Assembly (NCBI RefSeq): GCF_030272615.1
Contig: NC_081412.1
Span: forward strand, 687,020,583 to 687,078,582
DNA length: 58,000 bases
Direction: 5' to 3'
DNA from: Cryptomeria japonica
Taxonomy: Eukaryota; Streptophyta; Pinopsida; Cupressales; Cupressaceae
Below, piece by piece: positions 34,431 to 46,251 of the stretch; position 1 is the stretch's first letter; each line of letters opens with the position of its first letter. The translations under genes and the position numbers were made by a program. The notes under the pieces are model-generated. The model had not been told where the DNA came from. It saw nothing but the letters and a program-made list of their open reading frames with translations, and made no database searches.

Positions 34431-37400
34431 ATGGCATCTGGATCTTCAACTCCTACTTTCATTGAAAATGCCACCATTGTTGAAGTCAAGGATAGGTTAA
34501 GGCCTGCATTCAATGAGGTTCCCCTGATTGCTAAGAAAGAAGACTTTGTGAGAGCATTTTCTAGGGTTCTTGACGACGTGATGTATGTTGAAGATGTGAG
34601 GGCATACATTCAATGCACCTTGGAGGATCTAAGCACAGAGGACATCAAAATCATGTATCAATCCGTGATATTGGGAGACTTTGGAACCATCAAGCCGAAA
34701 TACAAAGCAATTGAGGATCTAGGGTTAACCGGTATTATGTACATACCAAAATTCAAGGATGAAGTCATCAGATACATTTTGAGAAGGGTTCACAACAATT
34801 TTATTTGGTTGGATTGGTCGTACATGATCATTAAGGAGGATATTCAAGTAGTCACTGACTTACCCAAATTCAGACAAGAACTTGCCAAGAAAATTTCCAA
34901 GACAAAAGTCGAGAAACTCACCGGTGCAACTCCTGATAGCAGATCAATGAGGATCAACACAATCACTGACACTGATGTGAAATTTGCAAGCATGATAATA
35001 GGTTATAAGGTAACTCAATCTAATCAATTGAATTATATTGCTAGTTCATGCATTCATGTTGCATATCAGATGCTGAGGAATAATGCAAAATATGATTTAT
35101 GTGAATGGATGAGGATTGAATTAATGTTGCACCTTGGAAAGATCAAGGGAATCAACAAAGGAACTTTTAGATATGGTAATCTCATTGTATGTCTAATACT
35201 TTGCTTCCTGAATGAGCTACCTGGTCTTTGCAAGAAGCATTGAGCTCATGACATACTGGTAGGTATACAGATAAAGGAAGCAATCACCAGTCTTGGTATC
35301 GACAGAGATGAGAAACTTTGGGGGTATTTCAAAACATTCCAAGAAAACATGAGGCAGAGGGAGAGAATATCAAAGAAAATTGTGGAGAAGTATTCCATTA
35401 ATATCTATTTTATGGTGAAAACCGATGAAACTCTTATGGAAGCAGTTGAACCAAGGACCATATGGGTTACTAAGCCTGGATATGAGGTGGATGATAGCAT
35501 TTTTGAACTCTATGCAAAAATGCTGCTAGAAGCCCCATTGGATGACAAAACAGAGCATTTTGGCATAGCAGAAGAGAAGGCCCTTGAAGTCAAAACTGGT
35601 TTTAACAGGAAGAGAAGAGAGAAGAAAATAGAAAAGATGTCTACATATGTATAGGATGTAATTCATAAGATAGACACTCAACTGGGTTCTGGATCCAAAC
35701 TGGCAGCAAAACCGGCAGTGGCTAGTACTGTAGAGGTGAAGAAGCTTGAAGCTTACATTTCTACCATCACTTTTGATTCTGACCCAGAGGACAATGAACC
35801 TCTAGCTTTCAGAAGGGTACAAAGGAAGAAAGTGGATCAACCATCGGTAGAGCAGAAGAAGGAAGACCCTAGGAGGAGACTTGTTAGAAAGGCAACTAAA
35901 CCTACTCCACCACCACCTCCGGCAAGAAAGCCTATACAAAAGAGGAAACCAGTCACATATACTCTGACAACCATAAGCAAAAAGAAGAAGAGTGATGATA
36001 CTAAAATAGGTAAGACTAAAATGACCTGTGCTGAACTAATTGATGAAATTACAAAGGATGGAATTTTGAAAAATGTATCTAAGTATTATGAAGATTTAGA
36101 GGATGATGAGCAAAATGAAATAGAAGAGGCTATTTTGTTACATATAGACATTTATAAGAAAGCCTTAATAGAAATTTTGAAGGAGATACCTCTATCTTTG
36201 TATAATAAACTTGATGCTAGAAGACTTGATGATGTCAAGAGAGATAGGGAGATTAAGGAAGTAGCACTTTTGAAAATGTGTAGTTCTATAAACAATGAGG
36301 AAATGAAAAGATGCATAGATGTTGCAAATAGGACATTTTTCAATAGTAAACCCCGACAGATAAGCCTTATGATAGGCAGAGTAAATGAGATAATAAATGA
36401 GACCAGTAAGGGTTGGAGCAAGTTCTTCCAGAAGAATCTATATTTTCTCACATCTCATGAAGAATTTGTTAAGGCAACAACTTCCACCATTCCAGATAAA
36501 TCAAAAGGGAAAGGTATTTTGGATAGTTCAGTTCTAATTTTGAATACACCAGTAGTAACTATAGATATACAGACACAAGGAGATAAGGAGAGTATACATT
36601 TTGTACCAGCACAAACTATTTTTGAGAAAGGCAATGTATAGGTTACAGGGAATATTATGGATAATACTCCACTGACAGTAATTGACACTGCATCAAGTGG
36701 CGAAGCCACCGGTGCAAAAGAGGTTGTAGAGGATTAGGTAAAGGGAATTGATTCCACATCAGAAGTTCATACTAATTCCCCGAAAAAGGTTTTGGCAATT
36801 GACACTTCTCGGGTTGAGAAGAAATTACTCGTTGAGATGAGTCCAACTGAGTTGATGATGATGGCTACTCATAAATTATTGAAGGGGGGTACTACAGACA
36901 AGGGAATAATTGATCAATCAGTCACAATATTGCACAGACTGACACCTCATTGTAAGATTGAAGATGGAGAAAGCCCTTCTGACAAGCTTAAGGCACTAAC
37001 AAAGTACATATCTAACAATTTTCAATCACTGCACCAGATATCAGACTGACAAGCTTTAGAAAGGTTCACTACAGCTAAAAGAGCCGATTCTGACAAAATT
37101 ATAGAAACAAAAAAAAGAAAATTGAAGCAAAACTCATTCTTATTAAGAACTGTTTGAAACAAGGTACAAATATCTACAGGGTTTGTTGTAACATAGGAAT
37201 TCTTAAAACAAATGTAGATAGCAGATTAAAGGAGTTACATGATAAGGTAGCTAGCATTGCTAATTATTTTGATGGATTAACCGCACTAACAACATTTGTT
37301 GATGGACAAATTTTGTCCTTGGAGAACCAATTTTTTTCTTTTGAGAAGGAGAGAGATAAAGTCATTAGGAGAGCAAGAAGTCTTAGAGGATTGGTGAGTC

Positions 37401-37612
37401 CCAAATTGGATTCATTGGGTGTACATAAAAGAGAGTGTATGGACATGATTGCTAAACCCACATTGATAGAATTCAAGGAGAAAGAAACACTTGCCCACTT
37501 ACTAAGTGGGCTAGCATCCATATCTGACTCCTTCAAAATCGACTGGGATACATATCTTCAGTTACTGAATAAGGCTTACCCAGAAATTTTGAAGTTGGTC
37601 AAGCTCCAGTGA
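34431..37612 (+). pseudogene. N3 ORF2, large conserved protein of unknown function
   Basis: About 1,060 codons from ATG 34431 (MASGSSTPTF). Premature stops at 35241, 35652, 36639, 36735 and 37047, plus a frameshift in an A-run near 37110. Domains as in N2: KDRLRPAF; RRVHNNFIWLDWSYMIIKED; LTGATPDSRSMR; SSCIHVAYQMLRNNAKYDL; FRYGNLIVCLILCFLNELPG; EAVEPRTIWVTKPGYEVDD; a basic Lys/Pro linker (about 35820-36000) that resembles a nuclear-localisation region; ELIDEITKDGILKNVSKYYE; HIDIYKKALIEIL; and a C-terminal coiled coil. No enzyme motif recognised. Confidence 0.78.
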
Positions 37613-37848
37613 AATTAACAGTATTCATTTATTCTTTTGTTTTGAATTCTTTCAACTCTTTCACCGGTCTTTGGCATTGATGCCAAAGGAGGAGTATGTA
37701 TATATGTGAAAAATATCAGAAAATATCATATGGGAAGGATATCAGAATATCAGAAGGAGTGTATTGCTCAAGGGGAGCATATTTCAGTTGAACCAACAGG
37801 GAATCCATTTTTCACATGAGTGTTGCCATCAATGCCAAAGGGGGAGAT
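37613..37848 (+). other. N3 3' end with two polypurine tracts
   Basis: AAAGGAGGAG (37685-37694) and AAAGGGGGAGA (37837-37847) next to the LTR. The second is preceded by TTGCCATCAATGCC, the same words as in N2 and, in element orientation, closely matched in the Copia. Confidence 0.78.
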
Positions 37849-38753
37849 TGTTGGCAATTGACACTCATCAGATTCATTTTGTTGTCATTGATGGAAACAA
37901 GATTAGATGGAAATCATTTACTGGCATTAGGAAGCATATACCGGTAGACACCGTCTTTGGAGCATTCAGGGCTACACTGGCACCGACACCGACACCAACA
38001 TAAATACTTCAAGGAAGCTGACATCAAGGGAGATTTATTTAGTAAATCATTTTGTAATTATTGTCAATGCCGATGTTGAATATTTTTTTTAATGTATTGT
38101 AAGCTGACATAAGGCATATTGGTTGTAATGGGTATATAGGTCAGTCTGCTATGTCATTTTGAAGTGTGTGATAAGGAGTGACATAGGAGAATATAGAAGA
38201 ACTGTATAATGTGAAGTATATGTATGTAGATCATTTGTATGTGAATGTTATATAATGCAATGATCTATAGATAGTTTGGATAGCATTCTTGGAGGAGAAG
38301 AGATAGCAGTAGTAGTGTTCAGGGTTTATGAACCAGTATAGAGCAGAGCTAGAATCGGAACTCTATTTGGCATAGCAGATGCATTTTTGAGTTCATTTTT
38401 ATTGTTTTACTTCAATAGAAGCTTGTCGTCAGTGAGACTCTTTAGTGATGAGTAGTATGTTCTAGGAAGTGTGCCTTCCTACATGTGTAGGCCCCCATTA
38501 TATGTAATATCATTTCATATGGCTAGAGAACTGATATGGTGGGTCACGAATCCCACCGTGGTTTTTCCTCTTTGAGGTTTTCCACGTACAAATTTTGTGT
38601 GTTATAGTGTTCATTTATGTGGATGGTTTATTTGCTTCATGTTATATGTTTATTCATTTACAAGTTTATATGTGTATGGTATAAAAGGATAAAATCTTAT
38701 CTTACCGACAAAACATTGATTCACACCCCTCTCAGTGTTCTTGGATCCCAATA
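37849..38753 (+). repeat. N3 3' LTR
   Basis: Starts TGTTGGCAATTGACACTCAT, ends GGATCCCAATA, followed by GAACC. Matches 31940-32838 with scattered substitutions. Hairpin at 38539-38556. Confidence 0.95.
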
Positions 38754-39447
38754 GAACCAAGATTATGTCACGAAAGTAACTAAGATAAGAGAAAAGCTTA
38801 AGGATTATGGCATTGATAAGAAGGATGCTCAATTGGTTTATAATTTGTAGGACAAGCTTCCATCAGAGTATGCAGCCTTTGTTTCTAGCTTCCACACCCA
38901 TGGGTTGACTTCAAGTGCCTCATTCACTCCACCATCATTTGATGCATTCACAAAGATATTGATACTTGAGCAAGCAAAGTTGATCGAGATGGTGATTCTC
39001 AAGTCTTCAAAGTCCAAATATTTGGTGGCTAATCAAGGGAATCAAAGGAATCAAGAAAAAGGCAAGAACCAAAAGAAGTCTAAGCCAAAACAACAACAAG
39101 ATAGAACATAATTGTCCTCTCCACAACAAGGAAATTATTCATCCTCTTCAAAGAAGGGAAATACACCTAAGAAGGAGAGGCCAACTTGTTCATATTGCAA
39201 TAAATTTGGTCATGATGAGCATCATTTCCACTCAAATAAAATTGATGAATCAACAAACGTCATTAAGAAGAACAACATCAATTTGGCATTCACCTATAAG
39301 AAGAGGGAATCATCTCCTTCCACTTCCTCACAATCAAAGGGAAAAGGGAAAGAATTTGTGGCTAAAACAGGTTCATACTTGACTCAAGTGGCTCTCATCA
39401 CATGGGTTCTATAAAGGATCAGTTTTCCTCATTGAAGCCATCTAAGG
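38754..39447 (+). pseudogene. Copia-2 gag 3' part and start of protease
   Basis: Resumes the Copia-2 gag after N3: QDYVTKVTKIREKLKDYG, a stop near 38848, then KLPSEYAAFVSSFHTHG, another stop at 39109, and a knuckle CSYCNKFGHDEHHF whose last Cys is Phe. A frameshift near 39385 leads to LDSSGSHHMGS, the protease active site (family DSGASHHM), and SLKPSK, where the chromovirus begins. The rest of pol is not found. Confidence 0.85.
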
Positions 39448-39472
39448 TGGTGCAGACACGGTTAGAAGGGAC

Positions 39473-41961
39473 TTTTGGCATTGTGTTCTCATTGATGTCA
39501 ACCAATATTGTTGTCATTGATGTCAACCAGCTTTGTGGTCATTGGAGTCAACTGGTATGCAAGTTAGAGTCCCCGGTATACATGTTAGTGTTGGGGAAAA
39601 GAAACTGGTACCCAGTATATAAGTTGGTGTTAACTGGTGAGTTGGCATTGGAGACAGCTGGCATTATGGAAATGTCAATCGGTGAGTGATATGTTGGCAG
39701 TGTGTTGTATGAAGAGAAGATTGACAGAGAGTGTGCTCAACCGGGTTATATGTCTGGTTGAAGTTTTGTCTGCTCAAACAGTGAAGTCATATTGGTGCAA
39801 TACCAAAAGAATAGAGTATAATGTAATGACAACCGGTTCCCACCAGTTATTGGCCAGCAAGCGACAAGTATCCACTCCCATCGGGTATTTGGAAAATTGA
39901 GTGCAATGGTCTATCTACTCCTACGAGTGGTTGAAGGCTTATATCGGATGACCCAAGTGGAACATGAGGTAGCCTTTGGTATATGAAACCAATGACATGC
40001 ATTGGATCAACAAGAGAAGGCAAGATGAGCTACCGGGATAGAAAAGGAAGGATAAGAAGTGATGAGTTTGCCTCTCTGGAAAACCGGTTGAGATGATGTA
40101 TGGGCTAACGTAAAAAAAGAAGGAAAGGTTTAGCATTGCAGACATGGAGTTATACCGGGATGCAGATGGAGATTGGTTTTACCACAATTGGTGATAGTTG
40201 AAGATTGTTGGCATGGTGTTCTCAAGGGTGTTACTAGCATGCAGGCAGGAGCATTATCAACCAGTAAACAATAATAGAGAGATGATCAAACAACTGGTAT
40301 GGATGATTAGATAAGATTCAGGTGTTGCAGTTCAGAATATATGTTCACCACATTGGCATGTGTCTATGATTGAAACCGCACCAAGTTTGGTGAATCAGAG
40401 AGCACACTAATAATCGATTGATATGAACTCCATGAAGAAGAATGAACATTGGTCCAATATGTAGGTAGGTAAGGCAACCAGTAAGCTAACAAAGAGACAA
40501 AGTGAAGGGCTATTATTGGATGGAGATGAGCATGATGACTCACTCTTGGCACATGCTATGATTGGCAAGGTTGGTGACAGGGCTGATATATTCCAACAGG
40601 CAAAACAAAGAAGAGATAGCTTGAAGGTTAACCTTTTATGGTATAACTGATAGGGTAAGATGAACCGGTAGTGTACTTGGTTTGTGACTCATCCTGAACC
40701 AACATAGTGAACTAGGGTGGATGCCAACATAGATGACAGATGGTTTCTAGGTGGCATATGTGTAGTGGTAGATGAAGTGCGCCGGTGAGGTGGTTGTTGA
40801 CTAAGTTTGTTTTTAATGCAGACTGCAAAAATCATGGGTCGATTGCAGAGGTTTGTGGCTTGATACAGACTTAAAGATGTAGATTTTTGATGCAATGATC
40901 AATGAAGGATGTCCAATTGCAGATCTGATTTGGAGTAGGAAACAATGAGATCATTTATTGTTATTGACAGAAGCAGAGCCCGTGTTTTCCAAGTTCAGTA
41001 TACGTGTATTGGAAGAAAAGATTTGGTAGTGTTGTTTGTTTTCATTACAGGTTATCAATCTTAGAGATGAGATCTGATCTGATTTGATACGGATTGGGTT
41101 GGTGAAAAAAACCCTAGGATGCAAGGTTTGTTTTTCCATTTTGGTGGGAGTGCTTGATTATAAATATGCATATTGAAGATATCAGTTGATGATGTCGGAT
41201 GCAGGAGAATGGAGCATGAGGGTGTGAGAAGAATCAGTCAAAGTGTAATCTACAGAAGATAATAGTGATTGAGTGTTGGAAGGAGAACTGGTAAGAGGGA
41301 TTTAACTGGTAAGGAACAAAGTAACCAGTGAACTATCACAGAGTTGACAACCAAGTGAACCAGTAGTGGTTGAACTAGTAAGAAGACATCACAAAGTGAG
41401 TGAGTGTAGAGTGAGGATCAGAGGAAATCAAGAAAGGCATAGGTTGATCGGTAAGGGATCAGAGAGAGTGAATAGAAAACCAGTAGTAATAGAACCGACG
41501 AGACAAAGAACAGTTAAAACTGACATAAGAGATTGATTGCAGGAGTTAAAAAATCTCATTTTTAACAAGGAGATTTCATTGTATCTAAATTTATCTCACT
41601 GAAATCATTGAGTTGGTGCTCAGTGTAGGGGTTGGTGCCCATAAACAGTCAGGGGTTGGTGCTCCTTGGGTTGGTCCCCTAAACGTTGAAATAATGTTAT
41701 TTTATTTTGAGGCTGGATTGGAGCAGTAGACTCCAGCAACATTTCTCATTGAGGTTTTTCCGACTTTGGGTTTTTCTCGTATATACGGTGTTGTTTGATG
41801 TATCTTTGTGTGTGCTTGTTTTATGATCATTTCTTTTATCTCACTGGTATACTTCCTTAGTCTTGAAATTTCTAACTGATACACATAGTCAAATTTAAAA
41901 GGCTTAAGGTTGTTGATAACCACTTATTCACCCCCCTCTCAGTGGTATCTTGAGTTCTACA
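39473..41961 (+). repeat. Solo LTR, 2.5 kb, of a separate family
   Basis: Begins TTTTGGCATTGTGTTCTCAT (the TG start has mutated) and ends GAGTTCTACA. It interrupts the chromovirus LTR between GGGAC (39468-39472) and GGGCCTCAA (41962), where the intact LTR reads GGGACCTCAA. This is therefore a 5-bp duplication with one base lost. No primer site or coding sequence is inside, so it is a solo LTR. It is rich in AACCGGT words and their variants AACTGGT and AACCAGT. Window position 57945 begins another copy. The orientation shown is inferred from the C-run and TTCTACA end. Confidence 0.82.
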
Positions 41962-42726
41962 GGGCCTCAATGAGATCTATCAGGACCATGCAACAAGAGT
42001 AAACATAACAAAATCAAGTTAAGATGATGGAGGCAATGAAGAACTGATTGATTATATCATAAAAAAAACTATTTACAATCTGCTGGCAACATACGATCTA
42101 CCAGATTCAGCTCACTAGCCTGATACAAACATGCTCAATTACAGTCTCAGTCAATACTGGACTTCTTAACCTCAAAATAGATCTTTCCCAGTCCTAAATT
42201 ATTTCTACTACAAGCTAAATTGCATTGATTAATATGGTCTAGAGGGATCCCGTCGACCCAAGAAGAATCAAACAACGATGAACATGATGAAACTTGTAAA
42301 ACCATCAGGTCAGCCTTCGCCAATGAAAATCCTCTAGAAAATCCAAAGGAAGAAGTGCAGATCAGAGGGAAGGTTGGCCACACGCCAAGGAATGCTAGAA
42401 ATAATGAATTGGAGCTCCGTAAGATATGGAAAGGATCTGCAAGATTTGCCAATAGCAAATAGGTCCAAGCGGTTCCGAGGTTCTAAGCGAGAAAACTGTC
42501 TCAGAATCTGGAAGTGATAACTTGTCAAAAAATGATCCAAATGTCCCATGGCTTAGGAATAAGGAAGATAACCATGTTTAAAAAAAAAATCCATCTCCAC
42601 AAGATCTGGTGAACAAAGGAAAGAAAATGTTGAAAGAAATGCTAAAACTCCAAAACAAAAAACAAACTGAAAGAAAATTTTTTGGTTGATGCAAGATTGC
42701 CAAGAACCGGGGATGCTCCTGCATCA
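41962..42726 (-). repeat. Chromovirus 3' LTR, main part
   Basis: With 39448-39472 it makes a 790-bp LTR matching 47390-48175. Ends GATGCTCCTGCATCA (plus strand). Small ORFs on both strands here also occur in the right copy and are chance. Confidence 0.92.
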
Positions 42727-42978
42727 GACATCTAGGGTTGTTGAAAAAAAGAGAGTCCCTAACTTTACTAGGGTCAAACGAAAACCAAGGCGGTCCACCT
42801 CTGCCTGACAAATCCAAGATGAATCTTCAACTAGTATGTCCTCCCATTTCACAAGATACTCTTTATACTGATTTCTCAAGACGTTATGCCCAATCCTACT
42901 ATCCAAAATGTCTTCAATCTAATCTGGCTACTTTTGGGGCAACTGCTTCTCCAAGTCTGCAATATTATCTTCACTGAA
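42727..42978 (-). pseudogene. Chromodomain at the integrase C-terminus
   Basis: On the minus strand, after the integrase stop, the same frame gives IEDILDSRIGHN, YKEYLVKWED and EDSSWICQAEV (about 42778-42930). These are the marks of a chromodomain: aromatic residues of the YLVKW type and a D/E-x-SW motif. In chromoviruses this module tethers the integrase to modified chromatin. Three stops separate it from integrase. Confidence 0.85.
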
Positions 42979-44339
42979 TTATGATTCATGATATTGATGT
43001 AGATCTGCAATGTTGAATATAGGTGAAATACTCAAACTATCCAATAGCTCCACTTCATATGCATTTCCGGAATTGAATTTTCTCAAGATCTTGCAAGGTC
43101 CAAACTTTCTCATCCACAACTTTCTATAGGTTCCGAATGGAAATATTTCCTTTCTTAGGTACACCATCACTTCATCACCAACTTCAAATTCCTTATGTCT
43201 TCTCCTCCCATCTACCTTCTCCTTATACTTGTTATTCATATCCTCCAATTGTTGTTTAACCTGAATATGTAAGGTTTTCATGTGATCTATAAATTCTTCT
43301 ATTTCTACACTCCTCTTGTCTTCATTACTGATATCTCTCAATTCTGATATACCTCTATGGTGTGCTCTGGTAACAATCTCAAAAGGTGTTTTTTCGGTAC
43401 TCATGTTCACTGAATTATTGTAGGCAAACTCTTCTTGTGCAAGAATCAAATCCCAACTTCCGGTCTTCTCTCCAACTAAGCATCTCAACAAATTTCCCAA
43501 AGTCCTATTTACTACCTCTGTTTGTCCATCAATCTGTGGGTGAAAAGCAGAACTAAACTTCAAATCTGTCTTCATCTTCTTCCAAAGTGTTCTCCAAAAA
43601 TAACCAACAAACTTAGTGTCTGTGTCTGAAACTATTCTCTTAGGTAATCCATGTAAACTCACCACTTACTTGAAAAATAACTCAGCTATATGCACTGCAT
43701 CTGATGTATTCTTACAAGGTATGAAATGAGCCATATTTGAGAATCTATCCACCACCACAAATATAAAATCATTCCCTCTTTGTGCCTTAGGTAATCCAAG
43801 TATGAAATCCATGCTTATGTCTTCCCAAGGTCTCTCTAGTACTGTCAAAGGCTTATACAATCCCACATTCTGACTTCTACTCTTTGCAACTTGACAAACT
43901 CTATAGCTCTAGACACAAATTTCCTGACATCCTTATGAATCTAAGGCCAAAAGTAATGTTCACTCACCAATGCTACTATTTTGTTAGTACCAAAGTGTCT
44001 GACTAATCCTCCACTATGCTTCTCCTTTATTAGATTCTCCCTCATAGAAATCTTAGGTATACACAAATGAACTCCTCTGAATAACATCTCATCCTGAATG
44101 AAGTGATCCAACCACTTACTTCTATCTACCATAACCGGTGCTCTACATGTTTTCCAAGATTCTGTAAAATTTTGGTCATCATCATACAAGGTCTTCAATT
44201 CTTCAAATCCTAGTACTATCACTCTCATATCTGTCAGCAAACTTCTTCTTCTACTCAATACATTAGCAACTTTGTTTGACTTTCCACTCCTATTCTTCAA
44301 CACAAAGGTGTAACTTTGCAAAAACTCTACCCATCTCAT
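42979..44339 (-). pseudogene. Chromovirus integrase
   Basis: Zinc-binding part: EKHSGGLVRHFG and HYFWP near 43945, with the two Cys lost to mutation. Core: [20 protein letters not shown] (first Asp), RIVSDTDTKFVGYFW (second Asp; SDRD in the family), and SSAFHPQIDGQTEVVNRTL (catalytic Glu). C-terminal GPCKILRKFNSGNAYEVEL and SPIFNIADLHQYH are the usual GPY/F region. One frameshift near 43940 and a few stops (for example 43666). Confidence 0.93.
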
Positions 44340-44345
44340 ATGTCT

Positions 44346-44777
44346 CTAATTCAACTTACTCTGACTGTTCAAATACTGCAAGGCTTGATGATCGGTATAC
44401 AATACAAACTCCTTAGGCAACAGGTAATGTCTCCACTTCTTCAAAGATTGAACTATGGCATAAAATTCCTGATCATACACTGAATATCTCTTTCTTTCAT
44501 CACTCAACTTCTCACTGAAATAAGCTACTGCTCTCCCTTCTGGACTTAACACGGCTCTAATTGCATTCCCACTCGCATCACAGTCCACTTGAAATAATTT
44601 GTTGAAATCCAGTAAAGTTAACACAAGCTGCTCAGTCACCTTCCACTTCAACAATTCAAACCCCTTATTTGCTTTGGTTGTCCATTTGAATTCTTTCCTA
44701 TCTCCTCTCATTGTCTCAATCATAGGGGTACAAACTGAATTGAAATTCCTGATAAACTTTTGGTAGAAACTAGCCAA
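44346..44777 (-). pseudogene. Chromovirus RNase H domain
   Basis: Starts with FYQKFIRNFN, the end of the polymerase, then FQVDCDASGNAIRAVLSPEG (first Asp), YSVYDQEFYAIVQSLKKWRH (Glu) and LYTDHQALQYL (second Asp). These residues look intact. It is separated from the next ORF by a stop near 44346. Confidence 0.93.
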
Positions 44778-45838
44778 TCCATGAAATGATCTAACCTCTC
44801 CAATACTTTTAGGTGTAGGTCATTCAACAATTTATCTTACCTTCTCAAGGTCCATCTTCAATCCATCCACAGATATCACAAATCCCAAATAGACTAACGC
44901 TTCCTTCCTGAAACTACACTTCTTTAGATTTATCAACAACTTCTCTTCTCTCAACCTCTGCAATACTTGTCTTAAATGCAACAAATGCTCCTCTTTTGTC
45001 TTACTGAAAAATTAGAATGTCATCCAATTATACAATAACAAACTTACCCAAGAATTTCTTCAATACCTCATTCATCAATCTCATGAAAGTACTTGGTGCA
45101 TTAGTCAATCCAAAAGGCATCACCGACCATTCATACAATCCTTCATTTGTCTTCAATGTTGTCTTCCATTCATCTCCTTCTCTGATTCTAATATGATGAT
45201 GTCTACTCTTCAAGTCTATCTTTGTGTAGTATTTGGCTCCACTCAAGCAATCCATTATGTCATCCATCCTCAGGAAAAAAAATGGGTACTTTATTGTGAT
45301 CTCATTTATTGCTCTGGAATCAGTACACATCCTCCATTCTCCGTTCTTCTTAGGTGCTAACACGGCTAGTACACATGGCTGGTACTATACAAGGACTCAA
45401 TATTTCTCTGATTAAACCTTTCTTCAATAATTCGTACACTTGTCTATTCAACTCTTCATTCTCTGTCGGTGTCATCCGGTGTGCATCTTTTTTAGGCAAA
45501 CTAGCTCCAAGAATCAAGTCCATGTAATGACCGATACTCCTTACATGTGGTAATCCATCAAGCACATTATCTGAAATGATATCTTCATACTCTGTTAGCA
45601 ACTCCTTTATCTCCTCCAGTTCTTCTTCTTCATGCTCTGGATTCTCAGTCTTCTTAGGAACTAAGGCAAAACACATGTTCTCATGTCTCATTCCATCTAA
45701 GAATTTCCTTCCATACACCAAACAGATTCTAGCATTTGTACAGACTTCACTCTTTACAGGTTCCTCAAAGGGTAACAAGGTTTGTTTCATCCCATTTGCT
45801 ACAATAGCATATATGTTATTTATTCCATCATGTATTTC
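44778..45838 (-). pseudogene. Chromovirus reverse transcriptase
   Basis: Linker with DGLPHVRSIGHYMDLILGAS and LLKKGLIREILSPC, then a frameshift near 45350. [36 protein letters not shown] (catalytic Asp) and [19 protein letters not shown] follow, and IV-stop-LDDILIF, the YLDD box with its Tyr codon changed to a stop. The thumb region down to 44800 is full of stops. Confidence 0.92.
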
Positions 45839-46249
45839 CTATCTATCAAACTGCCAACGTCTACCCAACAAAATGTGACAAATATCCATAGGCATAATAT
45901 CACACAAAACTTCATCATGATAATTTCCAATTTTCAATTTCACCATGCATTGCTCACTCCCTAACAACTTATGATCATCCTGAATCCATGCTATTTGGTA
46001 AGGCTTGGGGTGTTTCAATCTTTCCAACTTCAATTTATTCACCATTTCTTCTTAAACAAGATTATCCAAACTACCACTATCAATAACTACTTTACAACAC
46101 TTACCTGATACGTTACATTTGGTCTTGAACAAATTTCTCCTCTGCAAGAGCTCTTCATCCTCTTCAGTATGACACAAGGCTCTCCTCATCATCAACAGTT
46201 CTCCATCTTCCAATTTGTTAGCTGATCTGATAGGGTCTTCTTCTACCAA
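45839..46249 (-). pseudogene. Chromovirus protease
   Basis: Retropepsin with CCKVVIDSGSLDNLV (active site Asp-Ser-Gly, kept), followed by a stop, then KPYQIAWI, VLCDIMPMDICHILLGRRW, the typical C-terminal block (family CDVxPMDxCHxLLGRPW). It processes gag-pol in an intact element. Confidence 0.9.
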
Positions 46250-46251
46250 TG

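Larger units (their letters stand above)
31940..38753 (+). mobile_element. N3: complete non-autonomous LTR retrotransposon
   Basis: 6,814 bp with perfect 5-bp duplication GAACC (31935-31939 and 38754-38758). LTRs are 899 and 905 bp. Order: LTR, PBS, ORF1, ORF2, doubled polypurine tract, LTR, as in N2. Removing it and one GAACC restores the reading frame of the Copia-2 gag, which independently confirms both edges. No pol, and no nested insertion. Confidence 0.96.

Noticed and set aside
39402-39689. ORF spanning the Copia-2 protease start and the solo LTR
   Set aside because: The first 15 codons are Copia protease; the remainder runs into chromovirus LTR and solo LTR by chance.
45233-45964. 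Plus-strand ORFs in the chromovirus polymerase and protease region
   Set aside because: They are opposite to recognisable minus-strand protease and polymerase motifs.
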